A program made the position numbers and the translations under genes. A DNA stretch of 64,000 bases from JAGWBD01 sp965220615. GTDB taxonomy: Bacteria; Chloroflexota; Anaerolineae; Aggregatilineales; Phototrophicaceae. The stretch covers positions 1 through 64,000 of the forward strand of contig CBDCQL010000001.1 in NCBI GenBank assembly GCA_965220615.1, given 5' to 3'. Under the pieces are notes generated by a model. It was not told the origin of the DNA. It ran no database searches and was given only the letters and a program-made list of their open reading frames with translations. Numbering within the stretch: the first letter of the stretch is position 1; each line of letters begins with the position of its first letter. Positions 7,754-16,672 of this stretch are shown in pieces.

Positions 7754-8871
7754 GACGCAAAGACGCGCCGCAGGTTACGGCGTCGCAACAACACGTGAAT
7801 GACCACCGGCGCGCCCAGCAGGGCCATCACGGCATTCAGGGGCAGCACCAGATTGCTGCCCGGCAACTCGGCGACCAGCGCGGCCACCAGCGCCAGCGCC
7901 GCGCCGCCCAGCATGCAGGCGGGCAAGAGCGTGCGATGACCGGAAGTGCCCGCCAGGCTGCGGCAGAGATGCGGCACGGCGATGCCCAGAAAGCCGACCG
8001 GGCCGCAGAAAGCCGTCACGGTGCCGGCCAGCACGGCTGTTGCCAGCATGATTTGCAGCCGCGCCCGCCGGACGTTCAGCCCCAGGCCCTGCGCCAGGGA
8101 TTCGCCGGGCAGCAGGGCGTCCAGCGGCTTGGCCAGCAGCGCCGCCAGCGTCAGACCGGCCAGCAGCAGCGGCGCCATCACGCGCAACTCTCGCCAGCTG
8201 ACCGTGCCAAAGCTGCCGAAGCTCCAGTTGACGTAGGCCTGGATTTGTTCCGGCACGCTGAAATATAGCAACATACTGACCAGCGCACTGGTCAGGGAGC
8301 CCAGCATGACTCCCAGGACCAGCAGGGTCATGTTGCTGCCCACGGCCCGTGCCACCAACAAGACCAGCGCCAGCACCAGCGCCGCGCCGCCCATGGCCGC
8401 GCCGGCCAGCGCCAGGCTGCCGCCCGGCCCGAGACCCGTCAGCAGGGTCAGACCCAGTGTTCCGCCGGCGCCGAGCAGCACCAGCGCCACCCCCAGGCTG
8501 GCGCCGGAACTGATGCCCAGCACGTAGGGCCCGGCCAGGGGATTGCGGAAGAGCGTTTGCATCAACAGACCGCTGACACCCAGCGCCGCCCCCGCAAGCA
8601 GGGCCGTCAGGGCCTTCGGCAGGCGAATCAGCAGCACAATACTTTCCCAGGCGTTCTCGCTGGCGCCCGCGCCCGACAGCGCGCGCAATACCTCCCCTGG
8701 CGGGATGGTGACCGAACCCATCATCAGGGACAGCAGGAAGAGCGACAGGACAAGGCAAAGCAGACCGCCCTGCAGCAGCCAGCGTCGCAGGCGCCGCCAC
8801 TGCAGGGGGTCGCTCTGTTGCCGGCCAGGCAGCAGTGCCGCGCCCGGCCAGCGCCATAACGCGCGATTCAA
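7750..8871 (-). CDS. FecCD/BtuC family ABC transporter permease
   Basis: A 373-residue polytopic membrane protein of the FecCD family. Recognisable are RLPKALTALLAGAALGVSGL, QTLFRNPLAGPYVLGISSGA, and near the end FLGIAVPHLCRSLAG followed by LPGSNLVLPLNAVMALLGAP; about ten membrane helices are expected. The start is a TTG at 8871 that overlaps the stop of the binding-protein gene (TTGA), indicating translational coupling; there is no in-frame ATG nearby. It forms the channel of the importer with the ATPase at 6737-7753. Cobalamin (or a related corrinoid) is the inferred cargo because of the upstream riboswitch. Confidence 0.88.
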   Translation of the reverse strand: MNRALWRWPGAALLPGRQQSDPLQWRRLRRWLLQGGLLCLVLSLFLLSLMMGSVTIPPGEVLRALSGAGASENAWESIVLLIRLPKALTALLAGAALGVSGLLMQTLFRNPLAGPYVLGISSGASLGVALVLLGAGGTLGLTLLTGLGPGGSLALAGAAMGGAALVLALVLLVARAVGSNMTLLVLGVMLGSLTSALVSMLLYFSVPEQIQAYVNWSFGSFGTVSWRELRVMAPLLLAGLTLAALLAKPLDALLPGESLAQGLGLNVRRARLQIMLATAVLAGTVTAFCGPVGFLGIAVPHLCRSLAGTSGHRTLLPACMLGGAALALVAALVAELPGSNLVLPLNAVMALLGAPVVIHVLLRRRNLRRVFAS

Positions 8872-10109
8872 GAGAGCTTCCGGTGGAACATCAGCTCGTA
8901 CTCCGGCAGGAGCTCCGGATAGAAGATTTTTACGAGGTCCTGCAGCAGGAGGTGCGGCCGCGCCAGACCCGTCTCCCAGTAGTCGTTGCCGCCGTGCTCA
9001 TTGGTGCGGGCATCGGTGTTGTAGACGGCGTCGTTGCCGTAGGCGGCGAAGCCGGCGTAGCGCTCGTCGTCGGCCAGCAGCGCCTCCAGCGAGCCCATGA
9101 GGAAGCGGTTGAGAATCCAGACGGGCGCTTCAAGACCGGCCTCGTAGACGGTCTCGAAATCGAAGGGCTGGTTGACCGCGCCGGTGACTTCGTCCATCAG
9201 CACGTAGTTGACGCCGGCGTCGCGCATCAACTGGCCCACCCAGCTCTCCTGCCCGGGGATGATCCAGGCGTCGCTGTAGGGCGAAAAGGTGTTAAGCAAC
9301 ACGGTGAGTCGGTCCTCTTCCGGCACAGCAGCGGCGAGGGCGGCGGCTTCGTCGTATTCGGCCATCAGTCGCCCGTAGAGCGTTTCCGCAGCCGCTTCCT
9401 CGTTGAAGAAGGCGGCGACGAACTTGAGCCACTCGGCGCGCGCGGGCAGGCTCGGCTCCAGCCAGTCGGCGTTGATGGCGGTGAAGACGCCGGCCTCCAG
9501 CAGCACAGGATGGGCATCCGTCTCCGGGTTGAAGCCATTGGCCAGCACGAGGTCCGGCGCCAGTTCCAGCACGCGCTCAACGTTGATCGAGGCGCCGTTG
9601 CCGACCTCGGCCAGGTCGCCCGCCTGCAGCATGGCCACCACTTCGGCCGTGTTGACGTAGTTGCCGTTGTCCACTGCGACCAGCTTGTCCAGTTGACCGA
9701 GGTCCAGCAGATTGGGCAGTTGCGTGGTCGACAGCGAGATGACGCTGTTCACCGGTACCTCGACCACCAGGGCGTCCTCATGGCCCTCCGGCAGCGGTGT
9801 GCCGCACTGCAGCAAGAGGTACTCGACCGCGGACTCCGCGCCCGGCCAGGGTTGCAGCGTGCGCAGCAGTTTGTAATGCCCGTGATACTCGATCTCGAGC
9901 CCACTGGCGTTGACCAGGGCCGCCTTGTCCGGGAAGTAATCGACGGCGGGGTCGAAATTCTCGACGCAGTCCTGGGTCAGGTTGCCATCCTGGCCGGCCA
10001 GCGGCGCCGTCAACAGCAACAGCAGGGCCGCAACGAGCAGCGGTCGGGCGACCCCCCTCAACAGAAAACCCGCCAGGTGGCGGGTCGCAGAACGTGAAAA
10101 GTCTTTCAC
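8868..10109 (-). CDS. Periplasmic/secreted substrate-binding protein of cobalamin-type ABC importer (BtuF-like)
   Basis: A 413-residue protein with an N-terminal signal peptide (basic region, then PLLVAALLLLLTAPLAG). The body is a TroA/BtuF-type binding fold: NSVISLSTTQLPNLLDLGQL, then ERVLELAPDLVLANG, and late WETGLARPHLLLQDLVKIFY, typical of Fe-siderophore/cobalamin binding proteins. GTG at 10109 is chosen because GGGGAG precedes it and because it opens directly onto the signal peptide; an open frame continues upstream but covers the riboswitch. First gene of the three-gene importer operon, expressed behind the cobalamin riboswitch at about 10118-10280. Confidence 0.87.
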   Translation of the reverse strand: MKDFSRSATRHLAGFLLRGVARPLLVAALLLLLTAPLAGQDGNLTQDCVENFDPAVDYFPDKAALVNASGLEIEYHGHYKLLRTLQPWPGAESAVEYLLLQCGTPLPEGHEDALVVEVPVNSVISLSTTQLPNLLDLGQLDKLVAVDNGNYVNTAEVVAMLQAGDLAEVGNGASINVERVLELAPDLVLANGFNPETDAHPVLLEAGVFTAINADWLEPSLPARAEWLKFVAAFFNEEAAAETLYGRLMAEYDEAAALAAAVPEEDRLTVLLNTFSPYSDAWIIPGQESWVGQLMRDAGVNYVLMDEVTGAVNQPFDFETVYEAGLEAPVWILNRFLMGSLEALLADDERYAGFAAYGNDAVYNTDARTNEHGGNDYWETGLARPHLLLQDLVKIFYPELLPEYELMFHRKLS

Positions 10110-10117
10110 AGTGCTCC

Positions 10118-10280
10118 CCTTTCTCCACGAAGGTTCATCACTCCGGCGCGGACGGGCATTCGGACTTTCCCGATCGCTGTCGGGATCACCGCTGCGGGAC
10201 AGTGCCGGCTTCTCACCGGCTTCCCCCGTTTGACGTCGGGCCAAGGGCCACGACGACTCCGCGCTGGCGTATGCGGTTGT
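10118..10280 (-). promoter_or_regulatory. Cobalamin riboswitch
   Basis: Read on the minus strand, this leader contains the B12-box region GGGAAGCCGGTGAGAAGCC, then GGCACTGTCCCGCAGCGGT, a hairpin TCCCGA-CAGCGA-TCGGGA, then AGTCCGAATGCCCGTCCGC, ending 9 bases before the GTG of the BtuF-like gene. The order and spacing match the conserved core of adenosylcobalamin riboswitches. Binding of cobalamin is expected to lower expression of the downstream importer. The 5' paired region (about 10240-10280) is less certain. It points away from anmK and should not control it. Confidence 0.85.
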
Positions 10281-10419
10281 TGGCAGCAGTGTATCCCCTC
10301 CCGACGAAAATGCAAGGGATTGCCGCCACTTTGGGTAAACTCTTGACGGCCGTCGGCGCCGCGTCCAGAATGCGCCTGCGACAATTCCGCCGCGACCACC
10401 CGGGAGAGACAGTCCGCCC

Positions 10420-11628
10420 ATGCTCGTCATCGGCCTCATATCCGGCACTTCCGCGGACGCCATCGACGCCGTCCTCTGTGAAATCCATGGCGCGGCGCCC
10501 GCGCTTTCGCTGGAGTTGCGCGCGACGCGCACCCATCCCTTCCCGCCGGACATGCAGCCACGCATCCTTGACGCCGGCACGCGCAAGGGCAGCACCGACG
10601 AACTGGCCGCGTTGCATTTTGAACTGGGCGAACTCTTCTCCGAATCAGTCCTGGCGCTGGTCGAGGAGGCAGGCCTGCAACCCGCCGACGTGGACCTGAT
10701 CGGTTCGCACGGACAGAACTTCTGGCACAACGTCAACGTACGCGGCGAGGTCACCGCCTCGCTGCAACTGACCGAGGCCGCGCTCATCGCCGAGCGCAGC
10801 GGCATCACGACCGTCAGCAACTTTCGCCCGCGCGATATCGCCGCCGGTGGTCAGGGCGCGCCACTGGCCGCCACGCTGGACTGGTTGCTGCTGCGCCATC
10901 CGGAACACTGGCGGGCCGTGCAAAACATCGGCGGCATCGCCAACGTCACCTTTCTGCCGCCACTCAACGACAATGAGAGTCAGCCCCTGGCCTTCGATAC
11001 CGGCCCCGGCAATTCCCTGCTGGACTGCGCCGTGAACATCCTGTCGGACGGCCGTCGTCACTATGATCGCCACGGCCTGCTGGCGCGCGCCGGGGCGGTC
11101 GAGGAAGCCTGGTTGAAGATGCGACTGGCGCATCCCTATTTCAATCGCAAGCCGCCCAAGTCCACCGGCCGCGAGACCTTCGGCATGAGCATGACCACCA
11201 GCCTGGTCACCAGCGCGCAGCGCCGCGGCATGAGCGCGCCCGACATCCTCGCCTCCCTCACCGCGTTGACGGCGCGTTCCATCGCCCGCGCCTACGAACG
11301 TTACGCGCCGCAGCCCGTGCAGGAGGTCATCCTCGGCGGCGGCGGACGCCACAATCCGGCCATCGTGGGCATGCTGCGCGAGGCCGTCGCGCCGGCGCAG
11401 TTGCTCACGCATGAAGACCTGGGCTACCCGAGCGACCACAAGGAAGCGCTGGTCTTCGCCCTGCTGGCCCACGAGACCTGGCACAACCGGCCTGGCAGTT
11501 TGCCGGCGCTCAGCGGCGCCAGTCACCCCTGCGTGCTGGGGCAGATCACACCCGGCGCCAACTACGAGGCCCTGGCGCGGGCGACCTGGGGCGCCACAAG
11601 CGGCAACAATGGAGGGCACGAGGCATGA
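10420..11628 (+). CDS. anmK: Anhydro-N-acetylmuramic acid kinase
   Basis: A 402-residue sugar kinase. The N-terminal GLISGTSADAIDAVLCEI is the AnmK signature (ATP-binding, actin-like fold); further in are GSHGQNFWH, RPRDIAAGGQGAPL and NIGGIANVTFLPP, then FDTGPGNSLLD and, near the end, ILGGGGRHN. The enzyme phosphorylates and opens 1,6-anhydro-MurNAc released during peptidoglycan turnover to give MurNAc-6-phosphate in the cytoplasm. GGGAGAGA lies before the ATG. The last four bases (ATGA) overlap the next gene, a short-chain dehydrogenase. No murQ etherase is visible in the window, so the recycling partner must lie elsewhere. Confidence 0.95.
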   Translation: MLVIGLISGTSADAIDAVLCEIHGAAPALSLELRATRTHPFPPDMQPRILDAGTRKGSTDELAALHFELGELFSESVLALVEEAGLQPADVDLIGSHGQNFWHNVNVRGEVTASLQLTEAALIAERSGITTVSNFRPRDIAAGGQGAPLAATLDWLLLRHPEHWRAVQNIGGIANVTFLPPLNDNESQPLAFDTGPGNSLLDCAVNILSDGRRHYDRHGLLARAGAVEEAWLKMRLAHPYFNRKPPKSTGRETFGMSMTTSLVTSAQRRGMSAPDILASLTALTARSIARAYERYAPQPVQEVILGGGGRHNPAIVGMLREAVAPAQLLTHEDLGYPSDHKEALVFALLAHETWHNRPGSLPALSGASHPCVLGQITPGANYEALARATWGATSGNNGGHEA

Positions 11629-12383
11629 GCGAAAGCGGAAGAATTGCGTTGATCACCGGCGCGGGCAGTGGCATCGGCCGACGCACGGCCTTCGCCCTCT
11701 GGAACGCGGGCTGGTCCGTGGCGCTGGCCGGTCGTCGCGAGCACCTGTTGCACGAGACCCTGGCCGAAAGCGGCGTGGCAGCGGATCGCGGCCTGGTGCA
11801 AGCCTGCGACGTCAGCGACGAGCACTCGGTGGCCGCGCTCTTCGCCCGGGTGGAAGAGACTTACGGCCGTCTCGATCTGCTCTTCAACAACGCCGGCATC
11901 AGCGCCCTGGGCCTGCCTCTGGACGAACTCGACGCGGGGGCCTGGCGCCGCGTACTCGATATCAACGTGACCGGCGTCTTTCTTTGTACCCAGGCCGCCT
12001 TCCGTCTGATGAAACGTCAGCGGCCGCGCGGCGGTCGCATCATCAACAACGGTTCGCTCTCCGCCCAGCGGCCGCGCCCCATGAGCGCGCCCTACACCGC
12101 CAGCAAGCACGCCCTGACCGGCCTGACGCGCTCCACGTCCCTTGACGGCCGTGAATGGGACATCGTTTGCGGCCAGATTGACATCGGCAACGCCGCCACC
12201 GAGATGACCCGCCGCATGGAGGAGGGAGTCATCCAGGCGGACGGCCAGATGCGCGTCGAGCCCACCATGGACGCCGACCACGTGGCCAATGCCGTGCGCC
12301 ACATGGCGGAACTGCCGCTGGACGTCAACGTGCCCTTCATCACCGTGATGGCCAACGGCATGCCCTTCACGGGGCGGGGATAG
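11625..12383 (+). CDS. Short-chain dehydrogenase/reductase (SDR)
   Basis: A 252-residue classical SDR. The cofactor motif is TGAGSGIGRRTA, the NNAG motif is present (FNNAGIS), and the catalytic Ser...Tyr-x3-Lys is seen as NNGSLS and YTASKHALTG. The residue after the second beta strand (AGRRE) favours NADP over NAD. The substrate is unknown; SDRs act on alcohols, ketones or sugars. The gene overlaps anmK by 4 bp and is followed 5 bp later by an aminotransferase, so the three are probably one transcript. It ends in TAG, showing that TAG is an ordinary stop in this genome. Confidence 0.9.
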   Translation: MSESGRIALITGAGSGIGRRTAFALWNAGWSVALAGRREHLLHETLAESGVAADRGLVQACDVSDEHSVAALFARVEETYGRLDLLFNNAGISALGLPLDELDAGAWRRVLDINVTGVFLCTQAAFRLMKRQRPRGGRIINNGSLSAQRPRPMSAPYTASKHALTGLTRSTSLDGREWDIVCGQIDIGNAATEMTRRMEEGVIQADGQMRVEPTMDADHVANAVRHMAELPLDVNVPFITVMANGMPFTGRG

Positions 12384-12388
12384 GCCTG

Positions 12389-13552
12389 GTGAGCCCTGAG
12401 CTGACGGCGAAGGTCCAGGCCCTGCAACCCAGCCTGATTCGCGAACTGGCCAACGAGGCCAACGCGTCCGCGAAATTCAGCGATCTGATCCAGCTCTGGT
12501 ACGGCGAACCGGACCTGCCGACGGCGGAAGTCGTGCGCCGCGCCTGCCAGCGGGCGCTCGACAGCGGCGAGACCTTCTACACCCCAAACGCGGGTATCCC
12601 GCCCCTGCGCCAGGCGCTGGCGGACTACATAAACGCTCTCTACGGGACGGACTTCGGCGTGGAGCGCATCCTCGTCACCGGCTCCGGCACCCTGGCGCTG
12701 ACCATCGCCGCCCAGGCCCTGCTCGCGCCGGGTGACGACCTGGTCACCCACGCGCCGGCCTGGCCCAACCTCGACTCCATCCAGCAGTTGCGGGGCGCCC
12801 GGGTGGTGCGCGTGCCGCTGGAACTGCATGATGGTCGCTGGCGACTGGACCTGCAGCGCTTTTTCGATGCCTGCGGACCCGATACCCGCGCCATACTGGT
12901 CAATTCACCGGCCAACCCGACCGGCTGGGTGCTGGACGACGACGGGCAACGCGAGATTCTGGACTTCTGCCGCCGTCGCGGCATCTGGCTCGTCGCCGAC
13001 GAGGTCTACAACCGCATCGTTTACGATCGCCCCTGCGCGCCGACTTTCGCCGACAAGATCAAGCCCGACGACCCCGTCCTGATCGTCAACAGTTTCTCCA
13101 AGACCTGGGCCATGACCGGCTGGCGACTCGGCTGGCTGACGATCCCCGCCGGCACGCTGGGTCGCTTCGAGATGCTGACCGAATACACCAATTCCTGCAC
13201 CTCGGCCGCCACGCAATTGGCCGGCGTCTGCGCCATCCGGGAGGGCGAACCCTACCTGCGCGAGTCGCTGACGCGCTGGGACCGTTCGCGTCGCCTACTG
13301 CGGGAGGCCTTCGGGCAAATGCCCCGGGTACATTGTCCCCCTGCCGACGGGGCCTTCTACGCCTGGTTCGCCTGCGAGGGCGTCACGGACAGCTACGCCC
13401 TCGCCAGCGACATCCTGCACGAGGCGCGCGTGGGTCTGGCGCCGGGCGTGGCCTTCGGGCCGGAAGGGGAGGGCTGGCTGCGCCTCTGCCACGCCGTCGC
13501 GCCGGAACTGATGGCGCGCGCGCTGGAGCGCCTGTACCCCGCGCTGAAGTAG
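12389..13552 (+). CDS. Class I/II pyridoxal phosphate-dependent aminotransferase
   Basis: A 387-residue fold-type I aminotransferase. Seen are the Tyr-rich N-terminal loop (YTPNAGIPPLRQAL), NSPANPTGWV before the cofactor Asp (LVADEVYNRIVYD), and the Schiff-base lysine in VNSFSKTWAMTGWRLG. The conserved C-terminal Arg that holds the substrate carboxylate is probably in WLRLCHA. The family moves amino groups between amino acids and 2-oxoacids; the specific pair is not evident. It starts with GTG at 12389, 5 bp after the SDR stop, and ends with TAG. Confidence 0.9.
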   Translation: MSPELTAKVQALQPSLIRELANEANASAKFSDLIQLWYGEPDLPTAEVVRRACQRALDSGETFYTPNAGIPPLRQALADYINALYGTDFGVERILVTGSGTLALTIAAQALLAPGDDLVTHAPAWPNLDSIQQLRGARVVRVPLELHDGRWRLDLQRFFDACGPDTRAILVNSPANPTGWVLDDDGQREILDFCRRRGIWLVADEVYNRIVYDRPCAPTFADKIKPDDPVLIVNSFSKTWAMTGWRLGWLTIPAGTLGRFEMLTEYTNSCTSAATQLAGVCAIREGEPYLRESLTRWDRSRRLLREAFGQMPRVHCPPADGAFYAWFACEGVTDSYALASDILHEARVGLAPGVAFGPEGEGWLRLCHAVAPELMARALERLYPALK

Positions 13553-13634
13553 CGTCGCAGCGCATACCCCTGAATTAGGGGTCACATGGGGGCCTGTTAA
13601 CTTGACCGGGAGTCAGGATTGCCTGGATGTTTCT

Positions 13635-13817
13635 CTATCCGGCATTGCGCAGGGCCAGAGCCACCAGCGTACTGATCCCTGCGCTGACAATCGCCTGGAT
13701 GATGGCCGCAAAAATGATCCAGGCCTTCGCCGACTGAATGTCGGCTTTGGTGGCCAGATGCTCGTAGGCACCTTCAAGTCGAGCTACGCGTTCCATGACG
13801 TTGGCTTCAGTGTTCAC
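13635..13817 (-). CDS. Small membrane protein, 60 aa
   Basis: A short gene: GTG start with AGGTGG seven bases upstream and TAG stop. The N-terminal half (ERVARLEGAYEHLATKADIQ) is a charged amphipathic helix, and the second half (AWIIFAAIIQAIVSAGISTL) is one membrane helix. This coiled-coil plus single-helix layout resembles small XhlA-like or DUF1640-like proteins, but no function can be assigned. It stands alone between the aminotransferase and a repeat pair. Confidence 0.55.
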   Translation of the reverse strand: MNTEANVMERVARLEGAYEHLATKADIQSAKAWIIFAAIIQAIVSAGISTLVALALRNAG

Positions 13818-13904
13818 GTTCGTCCACCTGACGTTGATGAATGTGCATCAGCCACAGTATAGCACCGAAATCGCGGTTTATTCTACCTGACGCAATCGTT
13901 CTCT

Positions 13905-14071
13905 CCCTGTCCCTGTCCCTGAGAAGGGCTCCCGTCCCTCTGGACGGAAAAAGGGGACGGGGGTGAGGGCCCGCCTGATGGACATGCCAGCAGAATGATT
14001 CTGCATCCTGGCCCTCACCCTAAATCCTCTCCCGCTCAGTCGCGGGAGCCCTTCCCTCAGGGAGAGGGACT
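13905..14071. repeat. Palindromic intergenic repeat pair, locus 2 (fills gene-free stretch 13818-14181)
   Basis: Two related elements in opposite orientation: 13905-13970, ending in GGGGTGAGGG, and 14011-14071, starting with CCCTCACCCTAAATCC and ending in GGGAGAGGGACTTT. Both have internal stems. Together they occupy most of the gene-free stretch 13818-14181; nothing else is recognisable there. Confidence 0.75.
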
Positions 14072-14181
14072 TTCCCTTGCAGGAATGGTCCCCTTTGCTC
14101 CTGAGGCACATTCCTTCGACTGAGTCGAAGTGTTGCCGCGTCCTGGCGGGAAGGCGACAGCGGGAGGGCGTAAAGGCACGC

Positions 14182-15156
14182 TTACCGCCCGCCCAGCGCC
14201 ATGGCCAGGCAGTAGTGGAAGAACCAGCGGCCCTGCAGCCAGGCCTCGCCGCCGGCCTGCCAGTTCAACAGCCCGACCTCCAGGTAACGCAGGCCCATGA
14301 AGAGTCCCGCCTCCCGGTAGCGCTGCATGAAGGCCGCCGTCGTGATGGCGCAACCGGCCTCGGCCAGGGCGTCGCGATAGAGCATGGCGGTCTCCAGCGT
14401 GAAGTAGTTCACCAGGTCCAGGTAAAGCGGGCCGAAGCAGGCCTGCTCCCAGTCGATGAAGACCGGCCGGCCGCCGTAAAGCCGGATGTGGTCCGGGTGC
14501 AGATCGCTGTTGAGCAGGGTAGAGCAGCTGCCCTCATCGTCCAGGGCTGCCACGAAATCCATCAGCCGCGCCAGCGACTCGCGCAGCGGCCCGTCGTACT
14601 GCCCGTAATCGCGGCGAAAGGCGGGCACGTCCATGCAACGCGCCCATTCGTCCTGCGTGGCCTGCAGGTAGAGGCGGGCCATGTAGTCATCGGCGGCGCG
14701 GGGCAACCAGTCCGGACAGTGCCCAAGGTTGGCAGCGTGCAGCCGCGCCAGACCCCGCGCCACCTGCTGCGTCATGGGGACGTAGGGGTCCCCCAAGATG
14801 CGGTCCATGGGCCGGCTGCGCGCAAAGGGCATCAGCAGCGGTGCGCGATCGGCGGAATGCCCGGTGGATGCCGGCGACAGCGCAGGCGGCACCGCCTGGC
14901 CCTGGTCGTTCAGCAATTGCAGGATGCGCCGTTCCTTCAGGCTGGCGTGCTTGATCGCCAGGTCTTCCTCGCCCTGCGCGCCCCCGCCGCCATGCCAGCG
15001 CACCCGCACCAGACGCACCTCGGCGCCGGACGCGCCCTGGTGCGGCAGCGGAAGGTCGCGGACGCTGTCGATCCGCAGGACGGCCAGTTGATGGATATGC
15101 GCCAGCAGCTGCCTGCAGGCGTCGCGCAGGGTCTGCCCCGTGAATTCTTCCCTCAC
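14182..15156 (-). CDS. Aminoglycoside phosphotransferase (APH)-like kinase with altered active-site loop
   Basis: A 324-residue protein kinase-like fold of the APH/choline kinase type. The N-lobe Lys is probably in DLAIKHASLKE; the catalytic loop reads LNSDLHPDHI, and the metal-binding segment is VFIDWEQACFG. In standard members the loop is HGD-x4-N; here the Asp is kept but the leading His is Asn and the metal-binding Asn is His, so activity is uncertain. Possible substrates are small hydroxylated compounds, not necessarily antibiotics. The GTG start (15156) overlaps the stop of the DinB gene (GTGA), placing it last in a chain with DinB, a GT2 and a flippase-like protein. Confidence 0.78.
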   Translation of the reverse strand: MREEFTGQTLRDACRQLLAHIHQLAVLRIDSVRDLPLPHQGASGAEVRLVRVRWHGGGGAQGEEDLAIKHASLKERRILQLLNDQGQAVPPALSPASTGHSADRAPLLMPFARSRPMDRILGDPYVPMTQQVARGLARLHAANLGHCPDWLPRAADDYMARLYLQATQDEWARCMDVPAFRRDYGQYDGPLRESLARLMDFVAALDDEGSCSTLLNSDLHPDHIRLYGGRPVFIDWEQACFGPLYLDLVNYFTLETAMLYRDALAEAGCAITTAAFMQRYREAGLFMGLRYLEVGLLNWQAGGEAWLQGRWFFHYCLAMALGGR

Positions 15157-15695
15157 CGCAGGGAACGGATGTATTCGGCGCTGTCCGGGATATGCACCGG
15201 CAGATGACGGTAGAAGGGTCGCGGTGGCGTGACGATGATCTCCTCCACCATGCCGCCCAGGTCCAGCGGCTCGCGCTCGGGCCAGGGCGCAGATTGACGC
15301 CACTCGTCCTCGTCCAGCTCGGCGATGGCGTCCTCAAGACCGGCGTGGCAACGTTCCCATTCGTCCAGCACCTGCGCCAGACTGTGCTCGCTGCGATCGG
15401 CAATGCCGCTGTAATGCAGGGAATGGCTGCGCGCCGGACTGCGCATGATGTCGATGACCTGGTGCCGTTCGCCGCGCTGCCAGGCCTCCATGGCCGCCTG
15501 CGCCAGCGCCTCGTAACAGATCAAATGCGCCAGCAGGTCCTTGAAGGAGAGGCGCTGGTCGGCATACATACCGTAGCGGATGGTGTCCGGGCGCGTCATT
15601 TCCTCTTCGTTCAGTTCGTCGATGAGTTCGCGAATGGCGGCGTGTTCAACGCGCAGCAGTTCCACGGCCCCTTGCGGGCCCACAGTAGCCTTCAT
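15153..15695 (-). CDS. DinB/ClbS-DfsB-like four-helix protein
   Basis: A 180-residue helical protein of the DinB superfamily. The N-terminal helix VELLRVEHAAIRELIDEL and the motif FKDLLAHLICYEALA are typical; His/Asp residues that often bind a metal occur at HLICYE and further on. Members include thiol-dependent transferases and colibactin-resistance proteins, so a detoxification role is possible but unproven. ATG at 15695 lies 2 bp after the GT2 stop with GAGGGG upstream, and its stop overlaps the start of the APH-like kinase. Confidence 0.7.
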   Translation of the reverse strand: MKATVGPQGAVELLRVEHAAIRELIDELNEEEMTRPDTIRYGMYADQRLSFKDLLAHLICYEALAQAAMEAWQRGERHQVIDIMRSPARSHSLHYSGIADRSEHSLAQVLDEWERCHAGLEDAIAELDEDEWRQSAPWPEREPLDLGGMVEEIIVTPPRPFYRHLPVHIPDSAEYIRSLR

Positions 15696-15697
15696 GG

Positions 15698-16672
15698 TCA
15701 ACTTTTCCCCTCATCTTCTTCTTCACGCTCCAGCACGTCGCGCAGGATGTAGACCGGGTGACCGCGCATTTCGTGCCAGTTGCGTACCAGAATCTCCGCC
15801 ACCAGGCCGATGCTGACGAGCTGTACGCCGGCGATGACCAGCAACACCGCCAGAATCAACAGCGGCCGATTGCCGATGTCCACGTTGAATGCCAGCTTCT
15901 CGAAGCTCAGTATCAGCCCGATCACCACACCCAGGCCGCCGGTCAGCAGGCCAAGACCGCCGAAGACCTGCAGGGGCCGCGTGCTGTAGCCCAGGATGAA
16001 ACGCACGGTGACCAGGTCCAGAAACACGCGGATCGTGCGACTGATGCCGTATTTGCTGCTGCCGTAGCGGCGCGGCCGGTCGTTGACGGCGATCTCGGTC
16101 ACCTGCACCCCGATCTGCGAAGCGACGGCCGGGATGAAGCGGTGCAGTTCGCCGTAGAGTTGAATGTTCTTGACCACCACGCTGCGGTAGGCTTTGAGCG
16201 TGCAACCGTAGTCGTGCAGATGCACACCGGTCACGCGCGAGATCAGGCGATTGGCCAGCATGGAGGGCAATCGCCGCGTCAGGAAGGGTTCCTTGCGGTC
16301 CCGGCGCCAGCCGCTGACGATATCGTAGCCCTCGTCCAGGGTCGCCAGCAGGCGCGGAATGTCTTGCGGGTCATTCTGCAGGTCGGCATCCAGGGTGATG
16401 ACCACGTCGCCCCGCGCCTTCTGGAAGCCGGCGCTGAGCGCGGTAGTCTGGCCGTGGTTGCGACGGAAACGCAGGATGGTCCAGCGCGGGTCGCGTTCAT
16501 GGAGGGCTTGCAACGCGGCGAAGCTGCCGTCGCGGCTGCCATCATCGACCACAATGACCTCGCTGTCGATTTCCAGCCCATCCAGCGCGGCCGTCAGTTC
16601 CTCATGCAGCGCCGGGACCGATTCCGCCTCGTTGTAAAGCGGAATGACGATCGACAGGTACGGTTTGCTCAC
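15698..16672 (-). CDS. Family 2 glycosyltransferase with C-terminal membrane helices (polyprenyl-phosphate sugar transferase type)
   Basis: A 324-residue protein. The GT-A domain has SIVIPLYNEAESVPAL, VVDDGSRDGS, and the metal/sugar-nucleotide motif TLDADLQNDPQDI; VHLHDYGCTLKAYR is typical of GtrB/DPM1-type enzymes. Two hydrophobic helices follow (about residues 230-300). Such enzymes load a sugar onto undecaprenyl (polyprenyl) phosphate at the inner face of the membrane, giving the donor used by GT-C enzymes outside. Three GT-C paralogues are encoded 1-6 kb away. The GTG at 16672 overlaps the stop of the flippase-like gene by 4 bp. Confidence 0.88.
   Translation of the reverse strand: MSKPYLSIVIPLYNEAESVPALHEELTAALDGLEIDSEVIVVDDGSRDGSFAALQALHERDPRWTILRFRRNHGQTTALSAGFQKARGDVVITLDADLQNDPQDIPRLLATLDEGYDIVSGWRRDRKEPFLTRRLPSMLANRLISRVTGVHLHDYGCTLKAYRSVVVKNIQLYGELHRFIPAVASQIGVQVTEIAVNDRPRRYGSSKYGISRTIRVFLDLVTVRFILGYSTRPLQVFGGLGLLTGGLGVVIGLILSFEKLAFNVDIGNRPLLILAVLLVIAGVQLVSIGLVAEILVRNWHEMRGHPVYILRDVLEREEEDEGKS

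Noticed and set aside
10281..10419. Riboswitch control of anmK
   Set aside because: The aptamer is readable only on the minus strand and leads into the BtuF-like gene; the plus-strand leader of anmK has no such structure.
10110..10820. An open frame extending the BtuF-like gene upstream by about 237 codons
   Set aside because: It runs antisense through anmK and across the riboswitch; the signal peptide and ribosome binding site put the start at 10109.
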